DNA of 64,000 nucleotides from Phlebotomus papatasi (taxonomy: Eukaryota > Arthropoda > Insecta > Diptera > Psychodidae): contig NC_077223.1 in assembly GCF_024763615.1 (NCBI RefSeq), forward strand, positions 70,742,627 through 70,806,626. Direction: 5' to 3'. The notes beneath the pieces are model-generated. The model was not told the origin of the DNA. It made no database searches and saw nothing but the letters and a program-made list of their open reading frames with translations. Below, one piece after another: positions 47,306-59,159 of the stretch. Each line of letters opens with the position of its first letter. Position 1 is the stretch's first letter. Both the position numbers and the translations under genes were made by a program.

Positions 47306-47444
47306 TTAACCCTTTAAGGACGATTGAATGATGAAATGAAATTTTTCCTACGGTCATCTAAAGTTGTGTATTACTCTAAAGAGTCAGAAAAAGTAATTTT
47401 TTTTCTGACCCCCGATTTTTGAGCCTCTCGTCCTTAAAGGGTTA
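47306..47444. mobile_element. 139 bp TTAA-ended MITE, copy 3
   Basis: TTAACCCTTTAAGGACGATT at the left and CTCGTCCTTAAAGGGTTAA at the right, a short deletion derivative of the family at 17336 and 32912 with an unrelated or strongly diverged centre. Confidence 0.75.
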
Positions 47445-47512
47445 AAAATGGTGCATTTACTGGTCCAGTAATATTTAAAAATATGTTTTTGACTCAATCT
47501 AGCACATACAGA

Positions 47513-47545
47513 TTTATCGATACTATCGATTCGATAGTATCGAAA
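47513..47545. promoter_or_regulatory. TATCGATA/CGATA palindrome
   Basis: The word CGATACTATCGA is followed after one base by its inverse TCGATAGTATCG, preceded by TTTATCGATA. It contains several overlapping CGATA and TATCGAT motifs, known in Drosophila as DREF/BEAF sites. Whether these factors act in this species is unknown. Confidence 0.35.
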
Positions 47546-47660
47546 AGTTATCATTCCATACCAGATTCCCCGCCAATTTGGAAGTGCTTGCAACAAAGCT
47601 CCAGTGAACTAATGTATTATTCGAAAAAAAATTCAAGCACTTTAAATGTGTATAAACATG

Positions 47661-48227
47661 TAGGGGAGACTGGGGCAAAATTTGTCAAAACGAAAATTTC
47701 AATATTCACTATTTTCTAAAATAAAAGAGACTGAGGCTTGAAATTTTTATTATAGAAAGCCTTCATGAACCTTCTTAAACTTACAAAGTTTCAAGGGATT
47801 CGAGGAAGAATTATGTAAAATAAAAAATAATGAAATATGAGCGCTATTTTTGGAATATTTGGCTTACAGAAAATATCAATACTGATTAGCTCAATTTAAG
47901 CACATTTCTCGTTAAGATAGAGAAAAATTATCTTCGACAAAGTTATAGAGGAATAAATTTCCTATAAAAATATGTCTATTTGATATTTTTAACGTTTGCG
48001 AGAGTAAAACGTCACAAATTATCCGAAAACTGACAAAATTTGTCCCAGCAATTTTGAGAATCTCCACAAAATCGACTTTTAGAAAATGATTTGAAAATCA
48101 CATTTTTTTCCAGATAGAGGAAAATAGTCTTCTGCAATGTTGTAGAGCAGTAAAACGTTTATGTCTTCTCAGAGCTCATGAAAGAATTAAATATGCGTTT
48201 TGACAAGATTTGCCCCAGTCTCCCCTA
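47661..48227. mobile_element. 567 bp TIR element, TAGGGGAGACTGGGG ends
   Basis: TAGGGGAGACTGGGGCAAAA at the left; the right end is the reverse complement of TAGGGGAGACTGGGGCAAAT. AAATTTGTC words follow both ends and recur internally (ATTTGTCCCAGCA near 48036). No transposase. Confidence 0.75.
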
Positions 48228-48318
48228 CCAAAAATTTCAAGAAGATTGGTCATTTCTTTGTCCTACAAAAAATACCGCGAAAAACATCTCGTTTTTATCT
48301 CCTAATTAGGGGAACCCC

Positions 48319-48670
48319 CTTATGCCCTAGACACACTTAGGGCTTAAGCCGAGAGGCGACTTAGTGGAAAATTATGGAAATGCACTTTAACCATTATTTC
48401 TAATATAATATAATTACGCTAAGCTTTATCTCGGCTGATCCTCATGTCTGTCAAGACCCTTATGTAGCCCAAGGAGCATTTCCTGATCTGTACTGTCTTG
48501 CACAATTTTTTAAGTAGTGTGCAGGACAGACATATGGCTTAAGCCGGGAAACGGCTTAACGTGATTACAATTTTTAATGATTAGACTGCTTTCCCATCAT
48601 TTTCCAACTAAGTGGTCTCTCGGCTTAAGTCGCAGATATGTCCAGCACATAAGTTTGTCTAGGGCATAAG
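48319..48670. mobile_element. 352 bp TIR element, CTTATGCCCTAGACA ends
   Basis: CTTATGCCCTAGACA (48319-48333) and TGTCTAGGGCATAAG (48656-48670) are exact inverses. A second inner pair (GGCTTAAGCCGAGAG ... CTCTCGGCTTAAG) and AAGTGG words add to the stem. Confidence 0.75.
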
Positions 48671-48818
48671 GCGTTACAACACCAAAAATTCTTATAATCT
48701 CCCCGTATCCTGTATCGCGTTTAGTTTGGTCACTCTGACTACTAAAAGTAAAATGTCGTTCTCTTAAGAGGTTAAACAAGCTTCTATAAGAATTAAAATA
48801 TTCAATTCTTATTATATA

Positions 48819-49034
48819 TAGGGGAAACCGGGGCACCACCAAACACGAGGTACCAGCAAACACTGCTTTTTTTTAATCGGATATTCGACTTCAAAGGATA
48901 AGACCTAAATGAATTTATAGGCACTATAGGGATGCTTGTCCACTGAAGAAATGGTCGAGATAGTCCAAGTAGTTTAGAAATAAAAATTAGTGTTTGGTGG
49001 TACCCCGTGTTTGGTGGTGCCCCAGTTTCCCCTA
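48819..49034. mobile_element. 216 bp TIR element, TAGGGGAAACCGGGG ends
   Basis: TAGGGGAAACCGGGGCACCA at the left and the inverse of TAGGGGAAACTGGGGCACCA at the right; GGTGGTGCC/CACCACCAAACAC words extend the arms to about 30 bp. Same end type as 1264, 17273 and 47661. Confidence 0.75.
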
Positions 49035-49059
49035 AACCTTTAAAGGTGTATTACAAAGA

Positions 49060-49170
49060 TTTTTCAAAGCCTTGGTTTTGTAAAGCAGCTATTTGCTTCT
49101 TGAAAGAGTACTTTCTCTATGATGCTAAGGTCTCGGGTTCGAATCTATGTGAATACAATTATTTCCTGTG
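49060..49170 (+). repeat. tRNA-derived SINE-like fragment
   Basis: GGTCTCGGGTTCGAATCTAT (49129-49148) contains a perfect B box (GGTTCGAAT). The upstream part (TTGTAAAGCAGCTATTTGCTT) matches the right side of the element at 866-1132. A full cloverleaf is not formed. Confidence 0.4.
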
Positions 49171-51077
49171 AAATAATAAATATTAGCTTTATTGTATTAC
49201 TTTATTCCAGAGGACATGAAATTTTACAGTAGTTTGGGCTCTGAAAAAAACCACATAGTTAAACTAAGCCTTTTGACTGTGACACTGTATTTTCGGTGTG
49301 TAGATATCCCAATTTTTGAACTTAATGATTTCGTAAAAATATGCTCACACTTCTTCACGACCATCATATCGATTTTCCATCATTCCACATGGCTGAAGAG
49401 TCCATGTTATCTCATTAGCATACTCTTGGGTATTGCCGAATTTCAATTCTTATGCCCTTATCTACGCCTAAAATCATCTGGTTTTGATTGTTATGAAAGC
49501 CACACTTTTGCAGAGGAAGCACAGCCAAGATGAATGATGGTGCTATTGTGAAATATTTCACTTGTTCCTCATGCAATTGGTCAAAACTGCCATTCCTTCT
49601 GCACACCCAAAGGTGATTTATGGACTCGCGTGTGGAGATGTTTCAGGAAAAAGATTTTGGTTATCAGGGTCAAAGCTCCAGAAGATCAACATTCTCAGCA
49701 ATCTAATTAGCAACGATAATTACTAAAGGCAGTCACCCGAAAGGCAGCCACCTTACGAAATCATCATACAATGCGCCAATCTCTTAACTTCCTTGTCACA
49801 GCAAAAGTCACAGAGGGAGAATCTCTCTGTTGTTGTGGGCAACAATAGATGCGAGAGACAACGCAGCAAGGATGTCCAAGCCAATCTCCCATATCAATCT
49901 GGATGTAAACACGCAGCTAATCGCACCACCAGTAATTTTCTCGTGGAAGACACTTTGTGCTCAATCTCGCGAAAATGACAATGAAAATTCTTCTCCGCAT
50001 TTTACTTGGTTCTTTTCAAAGAGATGAGCGCGAGAATTAACTTCACCTCAATAGAATTAATTGCCCACCTCCAACTAGCGATTGATTCATGCTTCCAAAC
50101 AGATAAAACTTCCTCTCTACGAGAGTCACCAAAACGGAAGCTCCCTAAGAGATTCTTCTTGAACATTGCTACTCATTTTGAATCCAGTCTGACGATGAAC
50201 TCACTGAAGCATTGTTTTCCCATCGTAATTGTACAAAGTGGAATAATTAGTGATTTTTCATATTTTTCTTTCAAAACAGCCAACAAACATAAATTAAACT
50301 TACTTGGGACGATAGACATATTCTCTCGGTAGTTTTGCGAGTCAAGGTCCATCCGACCTGGGTTTGGACGAAAACTCTCTGGAATATTGCCATTTCCGAG
50401 ATGAAATTTTCATTTTAGTTTTTTTTTTAGAAAAATAAAGTGGTCGTTTTGTCCATTAACTAACAATTATAAAATAACCTTTACAATGTATTTGAAATAG
50501 AAAAGATATATCATCTTGCAAAATATTTTACGTGCCAATACTTGTGCAAGAATTTTTTTTCTTATACAAGAAAGTATTGGCATGTAATAATTGTACACAA
50601 AATACTTAAATAGAAAACTTATTGCCAAGACCTGGTTTTAAATTTCAACAAAATCAATCAAAGTATTTTTCAGCCCATTCACTGAATTATTTTGTCCTAA
50701 AGATATTTTAAAAAATAAGCAACACGCGATACGGAATTAACAATCTGTTGTTGCTCCTATAACATATAATTAATAAATATACAACATTTTTTTAAAAGTA
50801 GTATTTATAAAAAAAATTTATCTGAATTCCTAGTAAATTGTTTATTAAACATTCTTCTAAAATTGCGCGTCACATAGGGCAACGTAAGTAGAACTTGTGT
50901 TTATTGTTCGTACGTTTACGCTTAATCTTAAAAATAAAATGATTAAAAACAACCAGTTTCTTCTTAGCGGAACTTATTGAATAAAAAAAAACAAATTCCT
51001 CATTCGAATTTACAGAGAGATTACCTGTTTCTTTATTTGCTTTGACATTTTAATCTTCAATGTAAAGGAAGGCTTTA
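49171..51077. other. No gene seen; GC-richer island at 49.55-50.34 kb
   Basis: The frames at 49192-49533 and 49793-50332 lack domains or splice structure. The island is distinctly less AT-rich than its flanks and may be conserved regulatory DNA. Confidence 0.3.
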
Positions 51078-51262
51078 AGGCTTCGCACATACTCTGGCTT
51101 CGAACACTTCATATAATTCCCATATTCCCCTTTAATGAATTTAGTATATTTTTTATTTATTTTTTTAAATACTAGTTATTAAAATATATTGTCATTGGTC
51201 ACTATTATTAAAGAAATATGGGAAAAAACGAAGCGTTGGAACCCAAAGGGTGTGCAAAGCCT
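51078..51262. mobile_element. Short TIR element, AGGCTTCGCACA ends
   Basis: AGGCTTCGCACA (51078-51089) and TGTGCAAAGCCT (51251-51262) are near-perfect inverses. The left arm (CTCTGGCTTCGAACA) also occurs at 42610-42640. Confidence 0.4.
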
Positions 51263-51691
51263 GAAAGTTTTTCCCAACTCAGAAGGAGACTTAAACAAAT
51301 TCTCTGATTATCTTGACAACAATTATTTTTGCTTTCAAAATTTTTAAAATTTTTGCATACTTGCGCAGTTAATTTGTAATAAAGAAGAACGAAAGTAATT
51401 AAATTTACCATGTTTATGAAACAAATGAGCAACTCATAAGAGTTGTTCTCTTGTCACTCTAATTTCAGAAAGATTTATGAATTATTTGAAATTACAGGGG
51501 TATAACTCTACTCTTTACAAGGAATAAAAGCAAAACACTTTTAAAATATATCTCGTAAATTTCAATGAGATATACTAAATAGAAAATAATTTTTTTGAAT
51601 TTCCTTACGAAAAAATTCTCCGAATAAGTTAAGACGATAAAACGATATAAGACGATTCTTCTTCATAAAATATGAATAAATAAAGATATGT

Positions 51692-53470
51692 TAAGGGGTT
51701 ACGTGGTTGATGAAGACTAAAAACAGTATATTGTCATAATTTTTTTAGCTTAATCATAAATATATTCAATTTAGACTGTCTTTATTTAAATATTTCAAAA
51801 ATTCAGTCCTTGGGACCTGATTTCCGGGAATCTTTTCAAAAAAGAGATGGCAAAGCGTCCCAGCTGTGCAAAGTGCTCAAACTCACAAGAAAGAGCTATC
51901 CGTGTACTAACTTTTCGCATACTTTTTAAGTACATACCGCTTTACTACAGATTAAATTGATTAATTAATCTTACTTATATCGACTCATGATCGATTAAGT
52001 ACGATGCAATCGGGTTGGAAATTTCAATATCTTTCAAAAAAATCCAAATTTAAGCAAATCGGTTGAAGAATAGGTCCTCCAAAGTAGTGATACCAACAAT
52101 GGTTAACCAGATTCGAAAAACCGGTTAAGCGCCCTATTTTGAGGACGGTTTCAAAACCGATTTTTAGAGATGAAACCGGTTTAAAACCGTCTCTTTACAA
52201 AAATTTTAAAATTTCTCGTAAGCTTAAGTTTATTCCTTCAAAATCAAGATACACCGCAAAATATTTCCTTGGCTTTAGAAAGGAACCTGAAGTGCAAAAT
52301 GATTCTATATATCAGGGTAATTTGTAGTATGGTAGTATGTTAGTAATATTTGAAGAATAGTAGTAATGGGTTTCCTGTACGTTTATTCCAATCTTGAAAA
52401 GAATTATTTGCTTAAAGGTTATCGGAAATTATTTTAGGACTTCTTCACTTAAAAATATTTTATCTTTTAAACCTTATAGTTAAATATTTACAGGACTTAA
52501 AATCAATTGTATACTGAAAAGGTGTGATTAGAAGGAATCACACCTAAAAAATTGTAAACGATTTAGTACAATCTTGTAAAATACTGTTTTATGCGGAAAA
52601 GTAACAATATTTTTACCTCTCCCTGTCTTCATAGATTTTTATAAAATCTTGCAGTATTTTAACAGACCCAAATTCACTAAGAATTTTTAAGTATTTCTTC
52701 ATTAAAGATTGTCAAAAATAACAACGTTTATAACCAATTTATTCTAACAAAAAGATAAATTGTATGAATAAACAGTTATTTTTACGGTAATCTACATTAC
52801 ATTAGCTTTTACAAGGTACAATATTATTGGAAAAATTCCCAGTAATTTTCCTAAATTCTGAAATATCCCGAACAAATTTAATACAAAATTAAAGTAATTA
52901 AATAAATAAGTTCTAAACTAACTGAGAAAAAGAATATATTTTATGTGTTAAATATTACATCAAAGTCAAAGTTCTGAAAAAATTGCTCAAAATTCTATAA
53001 TCTAATCCTAAATTTGAAATCAATTTTAAATCGGTTAACCGGTTTTAGACCCTTCCAAAACCGGTTAACCGTCTATCATAAAAACCCGATTATTTGGAAT
53101 CACTACTCCAAAGCGGTTAAACTTTGATCTTCGAAAATTCTATATCGAAATGATTTTCGCAAAATGGTTTTCATTTTTCCACTTGACAAATTTCCAGGAA
53201 TTTTGTAAGGTGGGATTACAAACCTAATAAGTAATTTTTTTTACATTGTGGTATAATTGATTCGGCTTCTGTGGCATTCGGTAAAAAATCTTGAAATTTG
53301 AACTTTATTTTGTGTACAAAGCTGAAACGGTTTCACTTATGTTATAGCTGGGTCTAAGAGCTTTCGATTAAAAAAATTAAGTTCTCCCAGCCCCCATCAT
53401 CCGAGCTTATTAAGAGGTCAGAAAATAAATCTTAAAATGGGATTTAGCTCCAATTATAATTGTCAGAATT
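51692..53470. mobile_element. Truncated copy of the 2.2 kb TIR family
   Basis: It begins with TTAAGGGGTTACGTGG at about 51692, the inverse of the right end at 13796, and bases 53338-53470 match the reverse complement of about 13240-13400 (TGTTATAGCTGGG, AGAGCTTTCGAT, CCATAACTCC-like). The other terminus is not found. It is interrupted by the element at 52085-53105. Confidence 0.5.
52085..53105. mobile_element. 1021 bp non-autonomous hAT-like element
   Basis: TIRs TAGTGATACCAA and TTGGAATCACTA (inverse TAGTGATTCCAA), flanked on both sides by the identical 8 bp CTCCAAAG (52077-52084 and 53106-53113). An 8 bp target duplication and TAGTGAT-type ends are characteristic of hAT transposons. GGTTAACCGG words are abundant near both ends. 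No transposase frame. Confidence 0.8.
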
Positions 53471-55998
53471 TACTTCTGTTCGATATTACGTGTAAAGGCA
53501 TTTATACGCAAAATGTTAATATTTTGAATTCATATTTGTGTACTGTGTAACTTCAATACTGTAAACATCCTTAGCTTTTGTACTTCTCTGGCTTCTATTT
53601 CCAGAAATTTTCTTCAAAAAGCTCGATTTTTATGAAAATTTCTCTCAAGTAGATGCTGTTAAAAAACACTGTTATCATAAAACAATAAACTAGTAAGTAT
53701 TTAACTGATTTTACATATTTCTTAACTATATGTAAATGTGTATATCCCGTCCAAAGATGATTATTTTGAATTTTCCCAATGTTTCCACTGAAATTTTCAC
53801 GCCACAATGCCATCCTAAAAATCTCGCGCCATCCATCAACGCAACAGCAGTGTCTTTACCAAGCATAATGGGCAATTTAATATTAAAAAAATGGAACAAA
53901 TTTGAATACACTTGAGGTTGCTGATACATTCATCAAATCTTTGATGTGTTTTGTGTACACTTTACACTTCTTCTTTTTTTTGCATCGTCTCAACTTTAAT
54001 TTATTCAAAGACTACCCCACTCCGGACAAAGTGAAAAATATTCGTGTGAATGATTTCAATTGTGAATGAATTTTTCATTGCAATGAATTGATTGAACTTG
54101 CATTTGATGAATTTATGAATGACATACAAGATAATTATAAACGTAGAAGCTGGAAGTCTTTAGCGTTCTTTTTTTACATGGTTTCTTGATTTCCTAATAA
54201 AGCAATTTTGAAGGTGAAACACTCTTAAAAAAAATGTCATTTGTGGAGCAATAAAAAAATTAAAAGTCTCATTAGATGAACCTTTTGAATGGCACTGGAG
54301 CATTTGAAGTATTTTGTTCCATTTTGCAACGCCAATTAATTGTGAGAAAATTTGTAGAATCTCTTTTGAATTTCACTCGGAAAGTTGCCCAAATTCAAGT
54401 TTAATGGGTTAAGGGCACAATTAAAAAGCTTATGGTATTAGTTTTCCTGTAATAAAATAGGTCAATTTTAATGAAACATCTCTGACTTTATTCTATTCTA
54501 AAAAATAAAATAAATCACTAAAATCCAGGAAATGCTGATTTTTCGCGAAGAAAAAGAATTATAGCATCAGAGAGGATGCATATTTTTATAAAATTACCGT
54601 CAATTTATTCTACAATAAGTCACAAATATCATTTATGTAAAAAAACATCATAATCCTCAGAATTGCCAGACCTTTGTCTGCTGAAAATGATCTCATTTTC
54701 TTTGTTTAAAATTCTCAATTCGACTAAAGAATTAACAAAGAAACAGAAAATTTATTCGCAGTCAAAGATTCTCAATTTATAGTATTGGTGCTTGTGATGA
54801 CATTTTGGGTCAGATCTCAGATATTTCGGCAATAAAAAAATAATTATAAAATTATCTGGTCCATTGGAAAAAGAAAGGTCATTAAAATTAGACTAACTAG
54901 AAATCTTCACGAAATCTCAGTAAAAATCAAAATAATTAACTCTGAAAAAGATTTTATCACTGAGTTATTGAAATTAATACATCATTACATCAACTCAATT
55001 AAAGTATTAAATTGATCTATTACCTCTGTAGATAGACTCAATTAATTGTGTAAATAAAAATACAGATAAATAATACTTGAGGAGAAATACATTGAATTGA
55101 AAAAAATTGAAAAATTCACGTGTTTTTTTCAGCAGTCTTTTTTATGATACTTGGCATGTTCTTTTTATGTAAATGATTGATTGGATGATTGTATTAGTTT
55201 AACGTATATGGTAAATTCGAAAACTATCACGTTTTATAAAATCGGCTCAAAATTGCGTAGGAAAAATATATAAAATTTTAAACAATATGATCTGGAAACA
55301 GGACGTCGATTAAGTCAAACTTACTAAAAAAAAAAATTGTAAAATTACCCTTACACCTAGCAATAATAATATCAGAAAAAAGTCGTAAAAATTAGCAAAA
55401 AGAATAAAAATCTTAGTCAAACTGGAAGGAAAAAGCCTAATAAAATTCCATGAAAAATTTAATGAACTTCTTTTAATGAAGAAGGATAATGCACGGAGGG
55501 CTCAATCTCCTGAGTTCGTGCATTCCGGACAGCTTAGGATACCTTGCAAAAACTTTTAGTATAAAAATCAATGATAAAATTATAAGAATAATAATGATAA
55601 ATGGTGTAGCACAACGTTCTATAGAGGAATTCAGAAACTCCTGCAAGGGGAATTCGGGACATCCATTATTACTCTTTCCAGGAATTGGGTTATCAGTCCC
55701 GCCTCATAGAATCAAGTGCAGTGAAGCTCACTGAATGCAGATTAAATACCTTTAACGCCATAAAGTTCCTGATAACTTAAAGGAAGATTTGAACTCGAGG
55801 AACTTACATCATAGAGTAATCTACCACTTTACCCAATAAGTTCCCACTACCAATAGGAAACTTACTTTCTTATAAAGAGGAAGTGGGGCGCTTTGTGGCA
55901 GCTTTGAAGTTGGCATTGTTTTCTGCTATTTGTAAATGGAATTTAGCGTTAACATAAATTAGCTTCACAATTCTACTTGACAGAATATAAGTCGAATA
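53471..55998. other. No supported gene; tRNA-like fragment on minus strand
   Basis: The minus frame at 53929-53726 has reasonable composition but no start, domain or intron evidence. At 55790-55855 the minus strand reads GGGTAAAGTGGTAGATTACT, then CGAGTTCAAATCTTCC, an A-box/B-box pair of a degenerate tRNA-derived repeat. Confidence 0.3.
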
Positions 55999-56424
55999 GG
56001 GTATGTGTGCCAAATTCCGGCCAGCTTGCAATTCCGGCCACCTTTTCTGTTCCTCGAATTTCCATGAATTTTTAGTTTTCACATACTCTAGAGATTATAC
56101 AATGCAAAAGAATAACAAAAAATGTAGCTTTGACAAACAAGAACACGTGAAAAAGACATTGGAAGAATTCCCGAATGGCAAGGAACTATGAAAATGAAGG
56201 TGGCCGAAATAGGGCACCAAAGTTATGTCTACATTTTTATTCATTTTAAAATGTATTAAGAATGATTTTAAAGTAAATAAAGACGATAAACTGTTTACAA
56301 GGTTCTAAGCAACAGTCCTTAAGTAGAAGGAATGAAAATATCAATTTCTATTAAAGATATTACAATTCAAACTTGAGACTTTGGCGCTTGCATGCAACTA
56401 TAGCGAAATTTGGCACACTTACCC
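55999..56424. mobile_element. 426 bp TIR element, GGGTATGTGTGCC ends
   Basis: GGGTATGTGTGCCAAATTCC at the left; the right end is the inverse of GGGTAAGTGTGCCAAATTTC. Internal AATTCCGGCCA/GGCCGAAAT pairs. The plus frame 56003-56191 inside is not supported. Confidence 0.65.
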
Positions 56425-56642
56425 TAAGTAGATTTTTTGCAAAATTCTTTTTTTTTCGCCATTTGACCATTTTGAGTAAGTTTTACAATGGTGTCAAGAA
56501 ACTTTTGGCTGATGAAAAATTCTTACCTTTGGAAAAACAATTATTTTTGATATAAAGCAAAGTGAAATTATTTTTTATTAAATAATTAGCATCTATTTAA
56601 CAAGCAACTAATTTGCAAAAAGAAAAATTTTAAAAAGTTATG

Positions 56643-56718
56643 TTTATCAATAGCTCAGGTGGTAGAGCACTCATCTACAGTTAACGAGAGGTCTCCAGTT
56701 CGATCCTGGAATGATCGA
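56643..56718 (+). repeat. tRNA-like sequence (tRNA pseudogene or SINE head)
   Basis: TAGCTCAGGTGGTAGAGCA gives a perfect D arm (GCTC/GAGC) with an A box, and TCCAGTTCGATCCTGGA a perfect 5 bp T arm with a B box. The anticodon stem is mismatched with a 9-base loop, and only about four acceptor pairs form, so it is not a functional tRNA as written. Confidence 0.6.
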
Positions 56719-57919
56719 ATTGGAGATAAAAATTTTTCCTATCTCCACTTCGGAGAAAATTGAACGGTTGTATCTACTTAAAAACAATTAATATATGGAA
56801 TTGATATATGGTTATTTTTTCTATCACTTTTTCCGTTTTCCACCTTGTTTACCGAACATATAGATTTGTCAAGAAAATTATGGCGGACACTGTATTTGAG
56901 ATTATGTGCTTACCATCCAATTTTTGAAAAAATTGGATCTTTCTTACCAGGACTCTAATGTTCTTAGTGTTTGTCTCTAAATCAACTTTTTGAAAAAAAA
57001 AATCTGGATTTTTTATAGATAGAGGATGTAGGGCTACTTTAAGCTGTGGGGCAACAATACACCAATAACTAATTTTTAATTCTAAATTCAATTATATTGC
57101 TCCTGAGATGTATTTTGGCCAATATTTTGAGAGATTTATAAATCCGTTCAAATCGATACTAAACCAGTAATGAACCGATTATGAACCGACAAGTAATTTT
57201 CGTCCGAGAATCAATTTTATTACTCTTAAGCCTATTTTGGGAGATCTTTTGAGTGATTTATTAATCGGTTTAAATAGTTTAAGAACCAATAATAATCAAT
57301 ATATGGTGCGAAAATTTGAGGTATAGCATCTGCATAGAAAAACTCTAAATGTTGATTTTTGAATAAAAAACCACAAAAGAATGTTGAAAAGCATAAACAC
57401 AATCTCTTGGAGAAAATCAATGAGATTGAGTGACGATGGTAAAGCTAATAGAGTTAACTTTTTTTCTGGAAATAAAAATCCAATAAATTTCATATTATTG
57501 CGGCTATAAATATTTATAATAATGGAGTTACTGTTGTAAAAGGCTTAGTAGATAAATAAACACAAGAGGTAGCAATAATTTAAATAAAATGTATTGAGAA
57601 TCAATCAAAATGTATCTCTTTTTTTAGAGGTAAAACAACAAAGCAGAAAGATGTAAATGGGTATCTGAACAACTTTATTTATAGTGATTAGGGGCATTCA
57701 CTAATGTTTCATTTTGCAAAAGACGAAATTTATGTGATAAATTAGCATGGCAAAGTTTTTAAATTAGTGGTAAACTATTTAGTTAAAATTGATTTAAAAT
57801 AATTATATGTTATCATAAAGAAGAAATTGAATTGTACCATTGCATTGTGTTATTTTCTAATATTATTAAGAAGTTTTTAATTGCATTAGCTCTGCTATCT
57901 GAACTTGCTCTTCTCCTGA
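56719..57919. other. No gene seen
   Basis: AT-rich; short minus frames without support. A TTTATT near 57670 could serve as a distant poly(A) signal for the odorant-binding-protein-like gene. Confidence 0.3.
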
Positions 57920-58613
57920 TTAAAGACCATGATTATCTGGGAGTGTTTGGTTGCTGCAGTACTCTGTGATCTTATCGGATAAACAGTCAAAGACGTCGAA
58001 GGCAACATCACAACTTTCACGATCAACTGGAATATCGGGCAGTGAGAGAATGCAGTGAGAAATTGCACCAATTGATCCGATGCCATTGAGAAATCATCTT
58101 ACCACTGTTTAGTTGGATGTGGATGCTGTATTTGTGGGAGATCCCAAGGAGACATTCTTCAGTTGCCTGAAGAACCGCCATGAAGTAGGGATGATCATCG
58201 ATGCCGTCCGTGTAAATGTGCACAAGGCCATAGAGGGTGGGGTAGCCAAAGTAGTTGAGTGCCTTGTTCCTCTTGTAGAAACACCTGAGGAGACATCCGG
58301 CCAGTCTTCGTTCGACATGGGTCACTGTTGTTGGATGTTGAAACTCTTCGGCATCTCTTTTTGATCTTCTGAGGGTGTCCAAGCGTTCAATTGGCGACTG
58401 TGCAAGGTCGTACTGTTGATAGCCATAGAGTTCCCGCACAAATTCATATTTCACCTCCTCCTGGCACTCACTTAGCACTTCTTCAATATTCTTATCCACA
58501 TTCGGGAGCTTTCGACACTTTACATTGACACTCTTCTTGGCAAAACTGATAAAAAATCCCTCTGCTGAGGACACGAAGATCAGGATCAGTACCCTTAAAC
58601 GCATTTTGTTCAC
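57920..58613 (-). CDS. Odorant-binding-protein-like secreted protein
   Basis: Two exons, 58613-58103 and 58026-57920 (donor AACAGTG|GTAAGA, acceptor GATATTCCAG|TT, phase 1), 205 residues. MNKMRLRVLILIFVSSAEG is a signal peptide. Cysteines fall at about 33, 50, 107, 111, 154, 176, 185 and 194. The C-X3-C pair (CLLRC) and the C-X8-C pair (CDVAFDVFDC) are the signature of the PBP/GOBP fold, which binds small hydrophobic ligands in sensillar lymph or haemolymph. Two extra cysteines, the long 56-residue gap before CLLRC and a basic RRSKR site inside that gap (82-86) are unusual. Among fly proteins an Obp59a-like atypical member would be my first comparison, but this is unverified. Start: first ATG, with TATA and initiator directly upstream. 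Confidence 0.8.
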
Positions 58614-58645
58614 TCAAATGCGCATCACTGACCACAACTCCAAGT

Positions 58646-58653
58646 CTTTTATA
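58646..58653 (-). promoter_or_regulatory. TATA box of the odorant-binding-protein-like gene
   Basis: TATAAAAG on the minus strand, followed about 20 bp later by an initiator word TCAGTGATG and then ATG at 58613, giving a very short 5' leader. Confidence 0.65.
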
Positions 58654-58940
58654 CTAGTCTGACGCATCCAAATACAGCCAAGTTGCTATTGAAGAGGAAA
58701 GTGGATGGACAATTTCCAGTCTTGCACTTTTTTATAATGTCTCACCACTTTCTCTGGTGTACGCAATTAATTTTTGTCTAGGCCAGGAGAGCAGGGAAAT
58801 TATCAGAGGGATCTTTAACTGATGCTCGAGTAATATTACATCATTTTTATGATAGAAACGTTTAAAATACTGATAAAATTTTCAATATACGAAATTGATT
58901 TCAATTTTTATTAGCTCTTTGATATGCAGGATGGTAGACC

Positions 58941-59159
58941 TAGGGGAAAGTACTCTCCCTTCGAACGTTCATGCCTTCATGCCTTCGAATAATGTGAATT
59001 TTCTTTTATTTTTCCTAAAGGACTTACAGATTTCTATCAAATATTAGTTAACTTTATCAACAATATTATCGATAATTATGTGGAAGTCTTTTAAAAAAAT
59101 AAAATAAATTCAAATTATTCGAAGGCATGAACGTTCGAAAGGAGAGTACTTTCCCCTAC
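58941..59159. mobile_element. 219 bp MITE, TAGGGGAAAGTACTCTCC ends, copy 1
   Basis: Long TIRs (about 55 bp, imperfect): TAGGGGAAAGTACTCTCCCT then TTCGAACGTTCATGCCTTCG, matched in inverse by CGAAGGCATGAACGTTCGAA and GGAGAGTACTTTCCCCTA. A second copy, interrupted by a mariner element, is at 62353-63853. Confidence 0.8.

Noticed and set aside
53726..53929. 67-codon minus frame with protein-like composition
   Set aside because: Only one short frame; no splice, start or homology evidence.
56643..56718. Functional tRNA gene
   Set aside because: Anticodon stem mismatched with an enlarged loop, and too few acceptor pairs.
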